Below, one piece after another: positions 40,401 through 47,897 of a DNA stretch of 64,000 nucleotides; the first letter of the stretch is position 1; every line of letters begins with the position of its first letter. A model generated the notes under the pieces. The model was given only the letters and a program-made list of their open reading frames with translations. It was not told the DNA's origin and ran no database searches. A program made the position numbers and the translations under genes. The stretch comes from Tenebrio molitor (taxonomy: Eukaryota > Arthropoda > Insecta > Coleoptera > Tenebrionidae), in the NCBI RefSeq assembly GCF_963966145.1, contig NC_091050.1, forward strand, positions 1,736,001 through 1,800,000, read 5' to 3'.

Positions 40401-40722
40401 TACTGCCGAACACCTGATTGACCATGTCCCAGTAGAAACCGTCGGACATGTTGTTCGATTTGTTCTGGTGCTGGAGGCATAGAAGGGACCACAACTGGCC
40501 CCGGATGGGGCTGTCAACGGGCCAGGCGTTGTTCCTGAGCAGATGCTTGACATCCTGCTTGCGTCCCAAATGGAGGAGAGACGTCACGTCGCTGATGGTC
40601 TTCAACGGCTTGGAAGAAGGGCTGGGAGGGATTACGGTGATACCGCTGGAGTCGACCAGGGACGTGTAAGAGTTCGATTGTTCGACAGCCACTTCTTCCA
40701 GCACCGAAGGCATTATTTGCAT
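710..40722 (-). CDS. sky: skywalker / TBC1D24-like TBC-TLDc protein, whole gene (7 coding exons)
   Basis: Minus-strand coding exons are 40722-40209, 22988-22864, 12424-12278, 11276-10923, 4379-4221, 4158-3941 and 860-710. They total 1668 nt: 555 residues plus TAA, with no frame break at any junction, close to the usual TBC1D24 length. Residues about 55-330 form a TBC domain (RGQLWSLLC near residue 75; WIWWIFQGLPYQHL in the third exon). Residues about 381-548 form a TLDc domain (MYQPILLYTTEEHGCS, MIKTCNNE, AYFGTGETFLFSLYP, SGDFEIRVLEVYG). The family binds phosphoinositides and controls synaptic vesicle traffic. Where TBC GAPs carry the IxxDxxR arginine finger this protein reads DMVNQVFG, with no Arg, in line with the atypical TBC of this family. 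The introns are 17.2, 10.4, 1.0, 6.5, 0.06 and 3.1 kb and full of transposon debris. The ATG at 40722 is the first in frame after a good splice acceptor, so a noncoding 5' exon upstream is expected. Identity is very likely; expression was not tested. Confidence 0.93.
861..3940 (-). other. sky: sky intron 6
   Basis: 3.1 kb of mostly AT-rich noncoding sequence. It holds the Tc1-like relic at 3370-3490. Open frames here are short and unsupported. Confidence 0.85.
3370..3490 (-). pseudogene. Tc1-like transposase relic
   Basis: The minus strand reads TPSPDLSLVEFLWGKK, corresponding to the Tc1 SPDLNPIEhLWG block, then diverges. Very short; recognised from that block only. Confidence 0.6.
3941..4158 (-). 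CDS. sky: sky coding exon 6 (TLDc domain)
   Basis: 218 nt, separated from exon 5 by a 62-bp intron. Acceptor TTTCAG, donor GTAAGT, ends in phase 2. It encodes VFGAYCSSRWGERN, AYFGTGETFLFSLYP, WVGIEGDK and MITIGGG, the core of the TLDc fold. Confidence 0.93.
4221..4379 (-). CDS. sky: sky coding exon 5 (start of TLDc domain)
   Basis: 159 nt, phase 0. The acceptor is ATGTTTAG with an in-frame stop just upstream, which fixes the exon start. The donor is GTGAGT. Joining exon 4 gives HTLTIRE-LLTLWSWLP, matching the spacing of human TBC1D24 at this point. It carries EEHGCSLTTFYVRVEHHEPT. Confidence 0.88.
4857..4915 (-). pseudogene. non-LTR reverse-transcriptase fragment
   Basis: The minus strand reads HGVVQGSTLGPTFPLLFN, corresponding to the GVPQGSTLGPLLF box. 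A very short match. Confidence 0.5.
7340..7398 (+). repeat. (GA)n microsatellite
   Basis: About 59 bp of GA dinucleotide repeats with a single interruption (GGGC), in sky intron 4. A shorter GA run is at 7827-7850. Confidence 0.95.
9200..9481 (+). repeat. two direct repeats with GCCAT motifs
   Basis: Segments 9200-9251 and 9427-9481 are related copies (GAGGCCAT-TTGCCAATATGG, then CAAGGTCGA or CACGGTCGA, then AGAAGGT). Two more GATGGCG motifs are upstream at about 8978 and 9076. Confidence 0.65.
10115..10215 (-). pseudogene. non-LTR reverse-transcriptase fragment
   Basis: The minus strand reads RQAVVFRRGAPQGSALG, corresponding to the RT box and its lead-in. No further RT block is visible downstream. 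Confidence 0.55.
10923..11276 (-). CDS. sky: sky coding exon 4 (end of TBC domain and linker)
   Basis: 354 nt, phase 0, acceptor TTGAAG, donor GTAAGT. It encodes VLYRTVMAILVLFHK, then a serine-rich stretch (KSSSSPSSEW), then PVAPQKMLKAAFGIRGLS and a linker ending in HTLTIRE. A 131-aa frame in the other reading of the same bases is a shadow. Confidence 0.92.
11277..12277 (-). other. sky: sky intron 3
   Basis: 1.0 kb containing the mariner relic at 11470-11757 and moderately GC-rich noncoding sequence at 11900-12270. Confidence 0.85.
11470..11757 (+). pseudogene. mariner transposase relic in the 1-kb sky intron 3
   Basis: Plus strand reads IIIIWNREGILLTDYFGKHS, a mariner WDxxGxxLxDxL block. 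After a frameshift it reads YSPDLAPRDFF (about 11619-11652), the mariner YSPDLAPsDffLF block. Confidence 0.82.
12278..12424 (-). CDS. sky: sky coding exon 3 (TBC domain)
   Basis: 147 nt, phase 0 on both sides, acceptor TTGCAG, donor GTGAGT. It encodes 49 residues including ERIYMDWIWWIFQGLPYQHL, one of the best conserved blocks of the family. Confidence 0.93.
12690..13250 (-). pseudogene. mariner-type transposase relic (FSDEAWF family)
   Basis: Reading the minus strand through frame breaks gives KYSLVQQLPPHDVFRE, FFSDEAWFHHSSFVNSQN (about 13086-13030), then RRITGPIFFNETINAQRYQ (about 12990-12930), then FQQD and TAHTARTTINYL (about 12840-12790). This is the order of blocks in a DDE transposase. 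Several stops and shifts show it is dead. Intron 2 of sky. Confidence 0.85.
13974..14020. repeat. short palindrome in sky intron 2
   Basis: ATGCAAAACAAAATGATAA pairs with TTATCATTTTGTTATGCAT around an 8-base loop, with one bulge. Confidence 0.6.
14708..15573. mobile_element. long foldback (inverted-repeat) element with mariner-type ends
   Basis: 866 bp flanked by TA. The ends CAGTGCGTTCGT-AAGTTCGG begin inverted arms of about 330 bp each (14708-15040 against 15230-15573) around a single-copy centre of about 190 bp. The arms have diverged by point changes and small indels. No transposase is encoded, so it is a non-autonomous element mobilised in trans, in sky intron 2. Confidence 0.88.
16485..16691 (-). 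pseudogene. Tc1-like transposase relic
   Basis: The minus strand reads SFQQHNARLDTRTTLYF, corresponding to the FQQDNARPHTA block with the catalytic Asp changed to His. The rest is unalignable by eye. Confidence 0.6.
19120..19262 (-). pseudogene. non-LTR retrotransposon reverse-transcriptase fragment
   Basis: The minus strand reads HGAPHGSVLGPFLFSIS and a little further YYVDLNLFA. These match RT blocks GVPQGSVLGPLLF and YADDLKLF in order, although the catalytic Asp pair is degraded. This is a jockey-like LINE remnant. Confidence 0.65.
21540..21693 (+). pseudogene. mariner transposase relic
   Basis: Plus strand reads IRQLGFRLHRAPYSPDLAL, then SEFGLFPKMKKIHAGK, then a stop. This is the third catalytic region (HPPYSPDLAPsDf.LFp.lK) with substitutions. 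It ends just before the MITE at 21770. Confidence 0.82.
21770..22095. mobile_element. MITE with 30-bp inverted ends and TATA flanks
   Basis: 326 bp. The ends GGGTTTTAACGTGACTCTGG are perfect inverted repeats, continuing CGGGT before diverging. Both sides are flanked by TATA. The interior has no coding sequence. Confidence 0.83.
22864..22988 (-). CDS. sky: sky coding exon 2 (TBC domain)
   Basis: 125 nt, acceptor TTGCAG, donor GTGAGT. It completes the split codon of exon 1 and ends in phase 0. The product includes EEQCYHCMASLVASKEKTF and VTWKTVMQICKKHV. Confidence 0.9.
24800..25016 (-). pseudogene. mariner-type transposase relic (FTDEAW block)
   Basis: The minus strand reads SVPELLVGDLAQRLQ, then TFFTDEAWSYKRRYVNS, then SLRTST, interrupted by stops. 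The blocks match the first catalytic region of the same family as 12690-13250. Confidence 0.68.
26017..26091 (+). repeat. three tandem copies of a 25-27 bp unit
   Basis: The unit CTGAGTTTGTGACAACACAA occurs three times with spacer CTG/CTA; the middle copy has two changes. Confidence 0.8.
26943..27607 (+). mobile_element. degraded mariner-like element with surviving inverted ends
   Basis: Inverted ends share GGAACCGGTTCCGTCCTGCT (near 26958 and 27566). Between them the plus strand reads FRQDGAPPHCRRKVRNYL from about 27225, then, after a frame break, LNPLDFFLW (near 27350). These are the second catalytic region and the SPDLNPLDFFLWG-type block of a DDE transposase. There are several stops. Confidence 0.82.
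28377..29158 (-). mobile_element. internally deleted mariner-like element (outer element of a nest)
   Basis: Flanked by TA (28375-28376, 29159-29160). Its ends are inverted repeats sharing GTCCCAAAAGTACC and CCTTTC-TTGAAGGT. The minus strand keeps an open transposase C-terminus (VTPEMLERVHG ... ANACLDANGQHFEDLF, stop at 28961-28959), while the catalytic region is gone. A second element (28414-28779) interrupts it. Confidence 0.85.
28414..28779 (+). mobile_element. mariner-like element inserted into another mariner-like element
   Basis: 366 bp with inverted ends CTATCGGCGCCA and CGAAATGTGAACG, flanked by TA (28412-28413, 28780-28781). Removing it and one TA restores the outer element's left end (GAAGGTACGTCA), which matches the outer right end (GAAGGTGCGTCA). 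The plus strand at 28560-28650 keeps a transposase-like N-terminus (MPRHLTDMGKARAVAKLEE) before a stop. Confidence 0.83.
31525..31800 (-). pseudogene. probable mariner transposase relic
   Basis: The minus strand reads DPPSSPDLAPLEMNQFSQQK in a 91-codon frame, resembling HPPYSPDLAPsDfhLFp.lK. A mariner-like end (TACAGGGTGACTCAAAA) lies just beyond, at 31805. The opposite end was not found. Confidence 0.5.
33154..33247 (+). repeat. two tandem copies of a 49-bp unit
   Basis: Each copy contains CAAGT-AAATG-AGCTGTCAAA and TCAC-GTGAGTA-TTTT. They are directly adjacent and about 85 percent identical by eye, 150 bp left of the DD34E transposon. Confidence 0.65.
33608..34171 (-). pseudogene. DD34E transposase, C-terminal part (frameshifted)
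   Basis: The frame continues from the shifted frame upstream of MNDNSLYLFQ. It carries the second catalytic Asp (FVMDNVRFH) and the third catalytic residue, Glu, in PPYSPFLNPIEELF, with 34 residues between them. The last 45 residues look abnormal. The DNA there contains an inverted copy of the CRMYVQHIL-coding segment (33678-33708 against 33775-33801), so the C-terminus has probably been rearranged. Confidence 0.88.
34174..34743 (-). pseudogene. DD34E transposase, N-terminal part (frameshifted)
   Basis: From MDHRQRRRNNKISDE the frame shows a helix-turn-helix DNA-binding region (IINSMNNGTTANNVGHQF, about residues 15-60), then a linker, then the first catalytic Asp in KIFFIDEYGIQ. It ends prematurely in TAA at 34174. 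The continuation is in the next frame, so one base appears lost near 34178-34186. An upstream in-frame ATG at 34818 exists, but the hydrophobic stretch before MDHRQ looks like leader. Confidence 0.88.
36628..36972. mobile_element. MITE, family A copy 1
   Basis: 345 bp flanked by TA. The terminal inverted repeats contain GCGTTCAAATGAAATCCTGG and extend about 30 bp. It is closely related over its length to the copy at 42030-42387. It encodes no protein. Confidence 0.87.
38197..38394 (+). other. unassigned open frame with coding-like composition
   Basis: A 65-codon open stretch (ATG at 38269) ends in TAG at 38392-38394. The product includes VECEIWNGYLRNMAYEALVF and HMWEVYTRERSEDEKWFTRK, rich in Glu, Arg, Trp and Tyr, unlike random AT-rich translation. 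A possible donor GTAGGT at 38391 and acceptor ATCATAG near 38228 would make it an exon. I do not recognise a family. It lies on the strand opposite to sky, inside its first intron. It may be an exon of an embedded gene, a relic, or chance. Confidence 0.3.
40209..40722 (-). CDS. sky: sky coding exon 1 (start codon, N-terminal half of TBC domain)
   Basis: Encodes residues 1-171 plus one base. The start ATG is at 40722-40720, with a second in-frame ATG three codons later. The exon ends ATG ACC G, followed by donor GTAAGT. It carries HLGRKQDVKHLLRNNAW, then RGQLWSLLC, and ends in PICALLLHYMTG, all typical of the family. Confidence 0.92.
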
Positions 40723-40797
40723 TCGTTTTTTTATAAACCAGTTGCAGCCCCTCCGATAGAGCAGACCGCTATGTGAGGTCCTGGAGCATTTTCACGT
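40723..40797 (-). other. sky: probable 5' UTR part of sky exon 1
   Basis: On the minus strand a pyrimidine-rich tract ending GTTGTTCCAG lies just above 40797, a good splice acceptor. The 75 bases to the ATG would then be untranslated leader. The true transcription start is upstream and not identified. Confidence 0.5.
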
Positions 40798-41269
40798 CTG
40801 GAACAACGAAAAACAAAACATCCAGAGTTGACTAGATTGCGGTGGTGGTGGTGGTGGGGGTGGATGCAACACGGACCATTCTCTGCCGAATCGATATTCG
40901 TTCAACACGTCCGATGCAACAAGTTGTGTTCCCGTTCTTTGCATCAGTGACAGATGAACGAATCACAAAAGTTATTCTTAAAATACACCGATTGTAACTC
41001 AAAAAAATACAAAGGTGATGCTACTGTTGACATTATGAATCGAAGTCTCGTGGTAGCAAACAGAAGGAAATTAGATTTCTAGAAGAAACTCAGACACCCT
41101 CATCTTCAACAGTCAGCAGTAGAAAGAAAGAAAACCATAGCTTCCATATTTTATTTTGAAAGATATGTCTTAGCAGGGCAAGAAGACGAAAAGATCTTGG
41201 ATTCTAGATTGCCACTTTAGTTTTGCGCAAAGACGGAACTACTTTGAAGTTTTGCAAAACAAATACAAC

Positions 41270-41431
41270 GTAATCAACAATGACTGAGTCTGTTGGCAAT
41301 AAAACAGTTGAAAAGTACTGGTGTTTTTTGTCTTGGAATTGGCACTGACCGGATTTTTAACTTAAGACGACATTAAAAACATTTTTGGTTATGCCGATTA
41401 CGAGTAGAGTATGTTTATGCTATTACAAAAA
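41270..41431 (+). repeat. dispersed repeat, family C copy 1
   Basis: About 160 bp starting AATCAACAATGACTGAGTCT and ending ATGTTTATGCTATTACAAAA. Same orientation as the copy at 47747. Noncoding. Confidence 0.8.
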
Positions 41432-42029
41432 TGAACCTTTAATGGTAAATTTCAAATTTGCCAAATTTCATTGTTACCAACAGAACACCGTAGAAGAAGG
41501 AATTAAAAAGCAGAAATTGTGACCTTCAGCAGAAATTATTACACCGACTTGGATAAAATCTAAATTACTTTCTCCGAAGCCAAAGAAGAAACATACGAGT
41601 ATTAAAGAGAGAAGAATATTTTATCTAAATTTCTTTTGTCGAAATGAGTCAAAATTTCCTATATGTAATTGTTTTAAGTTGGAAATTTTTAATACAGAAC
41701 AAGTTTAAATGAAGAAATAAAAACGTAAACTTTACATCGACACGAAACTAATTTCAATGTTACTGCAACAATTAAAAGAAACATAGTATAGGAAACGAAA
41801 TTGGGAATCAATTAACATTACGTAAAAATGACGATAAGGTAACAATTACCGCCTATTAAATAATAAACGTTACCTTCATGTAGAAGTATCGTCGATTGTT
41901 GTTAATTGCCGGGTTTAAATAATATCACCACTTAAAAACATGTTTCTACTAGAAGTCATAAATTACTCGGGCTAGAAATGATCAATTTTTATCCTCCTAG
42001 TTTTGTTCTCGTTTTCCGATTAAAAAATA

Positions 42030-42387
42030 TCGCGCGTTCAAATGAAATCCTGGGCTAGGAAGGCGGTGGAAACCGTCAATTGTTGTGCTTTTTTAAAGCG
42101 TAGATTAATTGGAGCATGTTGACAGCTAACCTAAAATTTAGAGCCAAACTTTTTTTTTCTTTCTTTGCAATGTTTTACATCAAAAATAGAATAACGTAAC
42201 GATTCCTATTCTCGAAGCAAATATCTTAGGGCACCCTTTGCTGAAAACAAACATTTCAATTATCTTCCGATTAAACATAAACAAATGTCATTCGTGTCAA
42301 ACGGCGGGAAATTCAAACTTTACACTGTTCTAAACGGTTTAATTTTTCCAACGCCTACTCAGCCCAGGATTTCATTTGAACGCCAGA
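42030..42387. mobile_element. MITE, family A copy 2
   Basis: 358 bp, same TIRs and interior as 36628-36972, in the same orientation, flanked by TA. The shared interior includes ACCGTCAATTGTTGTGCTTT and ATTGGAGCATGTTGACAGCT. Differences are point changes and a few short indels. Confidence 0.87.
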
Positions 42388-43691
42388 TATAAAAGAACGT
42401 AAACTCGATAATTTCTTGATTACCAAAGGCAACAGTCGAAAGTCCAGCACTGCACGCCAGAAAACCAATTCCTGGATCAAGTAGAATTTTATAAAATTTT
42501 CGTCCATCAAAAAATTTCCACTGGCCAACGACAATTGATAATCCCTCCGAATTTGCATGTCGTTAGCATTTCAATTGTCGCCATCCTTCGATTAAGCCCG
42601 TTCAAACCACCAAACCCAAACAAATCGTGTTTTCCCATCGCCACGAATCAACAAACAACCGCCAAAGTGTTCCACTTTCATCCGGAAAAAAAAGGACGAA
42701 CACAGTTTCTTCGACGACAAGATACCGCGAAAATTGTTCATCCGCAAGCTCCGATAACGACGCTCGTAAAACCCTGCGCTTCCAAAAAATCTATCTTTAC
42801 ACACAATTCCTTTCGTTATTTATTATCCTTTTCGCGAAAAGCGTCTTGACACGCGAGTCAAGTCGAGTTATCTGTTTTTAGAAACCGTGTTTGGACACGA
42901 TACTAATGTCATAATTTTTAAGCCTGGTAATAAATAACGCGTCTGATAAGGGGTAATTTCTTGGTGTTACGTCACTGATTACGGCGTCTGACGCGACGAC
43001 GGTGACTTAATCCAGAAGGGTGCAAAAATAGAATCTTCAATTTACAAACGTGACACACGAGAGGGATTAGAGTGGATCATGACAAAAGTTGAAAGTAATT
43101 GTTTCCAGTAAGATTTGCAAATCTGACTGAATCATGCTGGCAACAGTACAAAATCCGGGGAAAATTTGACGGTAAAGCTGGGTTTTCACTAGTCGACGGC
43201 TTGTGACAGTTGAAGAGATCTTACAGAGTGGTAACAAGTGTCAGGGTTCAAAATGCTAAAAAATCAAAACACCAATGAATGAATCATTTCTTGCGGTGAA
43301 GGTTAACTAAGATACTATTACAATCGCTCTTCTCATTGTCATTGTCTTGACTGAATCAGTTCCGGTAAATAAACCTGCTAATCATGGTTTTTCTTGTTTG
43401 CAAGAATGAAACCATCGAGATCTCTCACTAGATACCGAATAACCACTGTTTCAACAAAAGATGAAAATCGTTGAAGATAGGAAGATATTCTTGACAATTT
43501 TAAAGAACTGCATACTACAAAATTGTGAGTTCATGACAACACACAAGTGAAGAAAATTCTACCTGCAAGACACTCAAAACAGATTTCTTTTTAAAACTGT
43601 GTCAAAAACAAAGGAATATCACTATCGAGACCATCAAAAAGTATTTAAAAATTCAACAGAATATCTTTTCGGAGCTCTTCGAGTCAAATAA

Positions 43692-43780
43692 TAGTATATT
43701 ATGATACGAGTCTTATAAGAAGCATTTTATCGCACGCACGGGTTTAGAGCACGACGAGCGTAGCGTATCATAATATACTA
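43692..43780. repeat. palindromic repeat, family B copy 1
   Basis: Perfect 17-bp inverted ends TAGTATATTATGATACG enclose 55 bp containing GGGTTTAGAGCACGACGAGC. The core is shared with the copy at 47597-47735. Confidence 0.75.
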
Positions 43781-44534
43781 TAAACGAGATGTCATACAGT
43801 ATTTTTTCTACTTTGCCACTTTTTCAATGAAAAAAAATAATTTAAAATTTAAAACCGTTAAAGTTGAAGGATTCCACCCAAGGTCACGTCTGCGGTTTGC
43901 CGCGACACCACAGTATCCGTCAACATTAAAAAATTAAATTTCACTGTTTTTAGTATTATTATTATATCACGCCTTTTCCTATTACGATACACAAAACAGT
44001 ATCGTAATAGCATCAGTACGAACGCAAAGTAGAAAAAATATGTTAATTTTTTGCACTCATACAATTTTTTTTTGACCATTTCTCAGATGGAAAATCAAAA
44101 GATTATTACAGAAACAAACTGCTTAATATTTCTTTGCTTTTCTTCACTTCAAAGCACCTCAAACAGAAGAGATCTCTCTTCAAATCTGAATAGCCGGATG
44201 TCACTTCTGACAACGCTACCTCAAAGCGCAATTTCTGGCGCCATTAATGACAAGTACAGTTTTAGTGACAGTTAAATCAGCTTTTCCGTTGATCTCACCA
44301 TGATCTCAGATGTTGTTTTTCTCATTCAATTGTCCAATTACATATTTGTACCAATTAAAAGCATCAATTATTCTCAATTTCAAAAAAAATCATCCCAACT
44401 TACACATCGAACAGTGTCGTAAAATCATGAGGTTGGCCGAGCTTAATTTAGTCCCAACTGCGCAAATTAATTGATTCATATTGGTTTTCGAATTCTTACG
44501 TTGCAGGAAAAAAAATACCAAAACTTAATCGATG

Positions 44535-44885
44535 GATTATAATAATAATAATAATTTATTCATGCTCTCAGTACATACATAATGTAATAGCGTCGTCATA
44601 AATTAAATAGATTTAAAAAATAATAATACATATAACAATATTTGCACAATGTGGGTACAAGTACATTAGTAAGTACAATAGTAAGTAGATTAGGAATCTT
44701 GGACATCTATTTCATTACTTCATTTCCATCAGCTCATTACGGTACATACTTTCATTTCGCTTGCAGGTTGCAGGTTATACAATTTCATAATCTTCCTTTT
44801 ATTTTTATTAAATCTGTCACTCAATTTATACTCAAACTTTTAACACACATAATGTACAGGAGTGTTTATTTGAATTGTTTATTTA
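44535..44885 (-). mobile_element. possible 3' end of a non-LTR retrotransposon
   Basis: On the minus strand the block ends GAGCATGAATAAATTATTA with an (ATT)n tail at 44562-44535, a typical LINE 3' terminus. No recognisable coding sequence lies upstream, so it would be a short 5'-truncated copy. It could also be unrelated AT-rich DNA. Confidence 0.35.
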
Positions 44886-47227
44886 AGAGTCGATTGTGAA
44901 CGCATCCGCTGTTTAAATCTTACCTTAGTTTTTGCGTTATTTGTGTTTTTACACGAGTGGTGCGTTCACAATCGACTCTTCAATGCCAACTTTGACCGGA
45001 AATTTAAATGAACACCCGATATCTTTTTTATCGATAAAAAATAGATACTTTCTTCCACCACCTTTAAAAACGTTGTTATTTTTTATTCAGTATTATGCAT
45101 CTAACGTGGACATTTTCTTGACAGCATTTTATTAAAACGTTGCGCTCGTGTGTATAAACCTCCCACTTATATAAAATAGGATGTAGTGCTTCATACACAC
45201 ATAAAATAAATTGAAAAACTGATACTGAAACATTCTTATTTTTCTTCATTACTGTTTCAATTCATATATTTTATACTTTGGGATATTTAATTAATTTATA
45301 ATTTTATATACATATTCGAGTTAATTACGTGTCGTTCTATAATTTGTTATTCCAATGGACAATAAAGGAATTATAAATAAACAGACTGAAAATGTGACGT
45401 TCATTATTTTGCAATAAAGAACTTTTAACACAACAGACCACGCCTCGTAAAGCAAAGAACTTGAGAAACAAACCATAAGAATATTTTTGAAGACTTGGAA
45501 GCAAATCTGTCTAAGATGAGACAGTCTATTTCAAATCGAATTTTGAAATTATGAAAATTAAAACTAAATTTGCAAATATTTATTTCTGGAGATCTTAAAT
45601 CTGTTTTGTGTTTTTAGTGTGAGAGAGTTTCCCATGTAACGACACTAAAATACCCACAGACAACCCATCACCAATAAAAAGGAAGTACAAACGAGACAAA
45701 ATTATTGTAGGTACCACTGTTGTTGCACCAAAACTATTGTGATAAGGATGGGAGAGCAAAGAATCTAGGGCCTAGGCACTTCAATTCAAGTGACACTTTT
45801 ATCGTATATGTATTTTCGTGTAAAAAACACTGTCGCCCAAATTTCTAGTGACAGATCGATTTGTCAAACAATAAATAATCGTTGCTAGTGGTCACGCAGC
45901 TTAACCACAAATTTAGGGACTTTTGTGTTTTGGACGGGAAGAGTTGGTGAGAAAAATGTCAAATGTTCGTTGGAAAAGAGTCCAAAGAGCTAAGAACTTG
46001 TGCGAACGGGTGGAAGGAGTGGTGAGCGAGTTGGTCGACAAGTCCGAACACGTTTCCGCTTAACGTGAAGAGTGTAGGCCCGGCTTAAAGTTTGTGGCAG
46101 TGTCGTAACCGGGGGTGTTAATTGATCGGCATTAATCCACTCTATAAATCTGACCTCCAGTGTGCCGTTTTAAACGAGACTAACGACTGCGAAATTGATT
46201 TTAATCAGATAATCAGTCCTAGTTTAGGGGCGATTACGGCGTGGACACCTTCTCCACTTACGTTTATCTCTCACAGAAGCTGGGGCAGACGTCGTCGAGA
46301 CCTCTTCGCAGGCATTGATCGATACGAACACCGCACAAACAACACACAACACTGGATTCCGGCACTTTCGTCGCGACAGCGGCACCACCAACCGAAACCC
46401 GAAACGTAAACAACAACAGAGCCCCCAATTAATTGTCGTCGCGGCGGTTTAACACGTTTGCGCTGCACACCTGGGATATTTGTACTAAAGCAGCGACATC
46501 ACGTTGCCTCTCAGCGACCCAAGTTTCGCTTCGTGCGCAAACAAGCCACTCCCATCACCAGCGGGGATAGGATAGCGCAACTGCACGACGACGATACCGA
46601 ACCGATGACACTTGGCCGACGACTCCAACAGCTACTTTGTCTGTTAAAATTGTTATGATCACATCTTATTAATAACGGACGCGAATGTTACGACTACACA
46701 CGTTCCTATAAACAAATTGATGGGTTCAATTGGACAAACGAGAGAGAAATAGAAGACGGCCGTGAGCGAGAAGGAGACCGAAGGGTCACATGATCACCCA
46801 AAATTAGAACGGGTCGTTTGTAATTTGTATTCTTTATTTCTTTGAATTTGATTATTTGCAACCGGCGGGGCGACATCTGGCGACGACGACGTTGTGACAG
46901 GTGCAGGAATCTGCACCGATGTTGAGAAATTTTCCTTGCAGGACCTGCATGCGACCTGCTCAAAGAATATACAGTCTATGGAATATACCAAGGGCCTGGA
47001 GATCCTTTGATCCTTATGGGAAAATTTAAACGCTGCAACGCTGGTCACGTGACACTCAAAATTTCTGAGTTGATTTTACCACACGAGTTACTTTTCCCCC
47101 CGCCCCCCAATTTTCAACAAGGAAACCTATACAAATTAGTCAGTTCTACCAACCTTGTCACGTACCATGGCCAACTTCATCTAGCTTCCGTTGCGCTTCG
47201 TACGGCCGATCCAAAAAGGGTCTAAAG

Positions 47228-47435
47228 CGTGGAGGGAGAAAAGACTGGAGATGGCATTTCCTATGCTTCCCATGTTAAAAATCCGAACCCTCTAAAAGCA
47301 CGTGCAACAACCTTTTATGACCCAGTCCACAATGAGCTAGCGTCTATATTCAGAAACCTTTTATGACTCTGTAGTTTTCGCGGGCCGGTACACTTATTTG
47401 AATTAGTGCCATCTCCAGTCTTTTCTCCCTCCACG
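47228..47435. mobile_element. hAT-like MITE with 8-bp target duplication
   Basis: 208 bp. The inverted ends are CGTGGAGGGAGAAAAGACTG and continue GAGATGGCA. An exact 8-bp duplication GTCTAAAG lies on both sides (47220-47227, 47436-47443). The duplication fits the nTnnnnAn pattern of hAT targets. No coding capacity. Confidence 0.85.
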
Positions 47436-47596
47436 GTCTAAAGTTGATTCGGGTAACCTTAAATAATCCGGTAATTAGCCCCATCTGTTCTAAAATTTTT
47501 AAAATAAATCTTTTTGGGTTGATGTGGCAACCGTGTTTTTTTTGTCAGTTTGGCGGAAAAATAATAATGTTCAATATTTTGTTGCAAATGGGCAAA

Positions 47597-47735
47597 TAGT
47601 ATATTATTATACGAGTTGCACAAGACAGTCTATTGTCGAACGAGAGGGTTTAGAACACGACGAACGCAGTGAGGAGTATTCTAAAGGAACGAGTTCGACA
47701 ACAAGTCTTGTGCAACGAGTGTAACATGCAATTTT
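47597..47735. repeat. palindromic repeat, family B copy 2
   Basis: Begins TAGTATATTATTATACGAGT and has the core GGGTTTAGAACACGACGAAC. The inverted arms (TTGCACAAGAC and TGTCGAAC) differ from copy 1, so the arms vary while the core is conserved. Confidence 0.65.
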
Positions 47736-47746
47736 TTTCTACAGCG

Positions 47747-47897
47747 TGATCAACAATGACTGAGTCTGTTGGCAATGAAACAATTGAAAAGTACTGGTGT
47801 TTTTTGTCTCGTAATTCGCACTGACTGAATTTTTTAACTTGAGACGACATTAAAAACATCTTTAATTATGCCGGTTATGTTTATGCTATTACAAAAA
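47747..47897 (+). repeat. dispersed repeat, family C copy 2
   Basis: About 150 bp, roughly 90 percent identical by eye to 41270-41431 with a short gap near the 3' end. It begins about ten bases after the family B palindrome. Confidence 0.8.
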
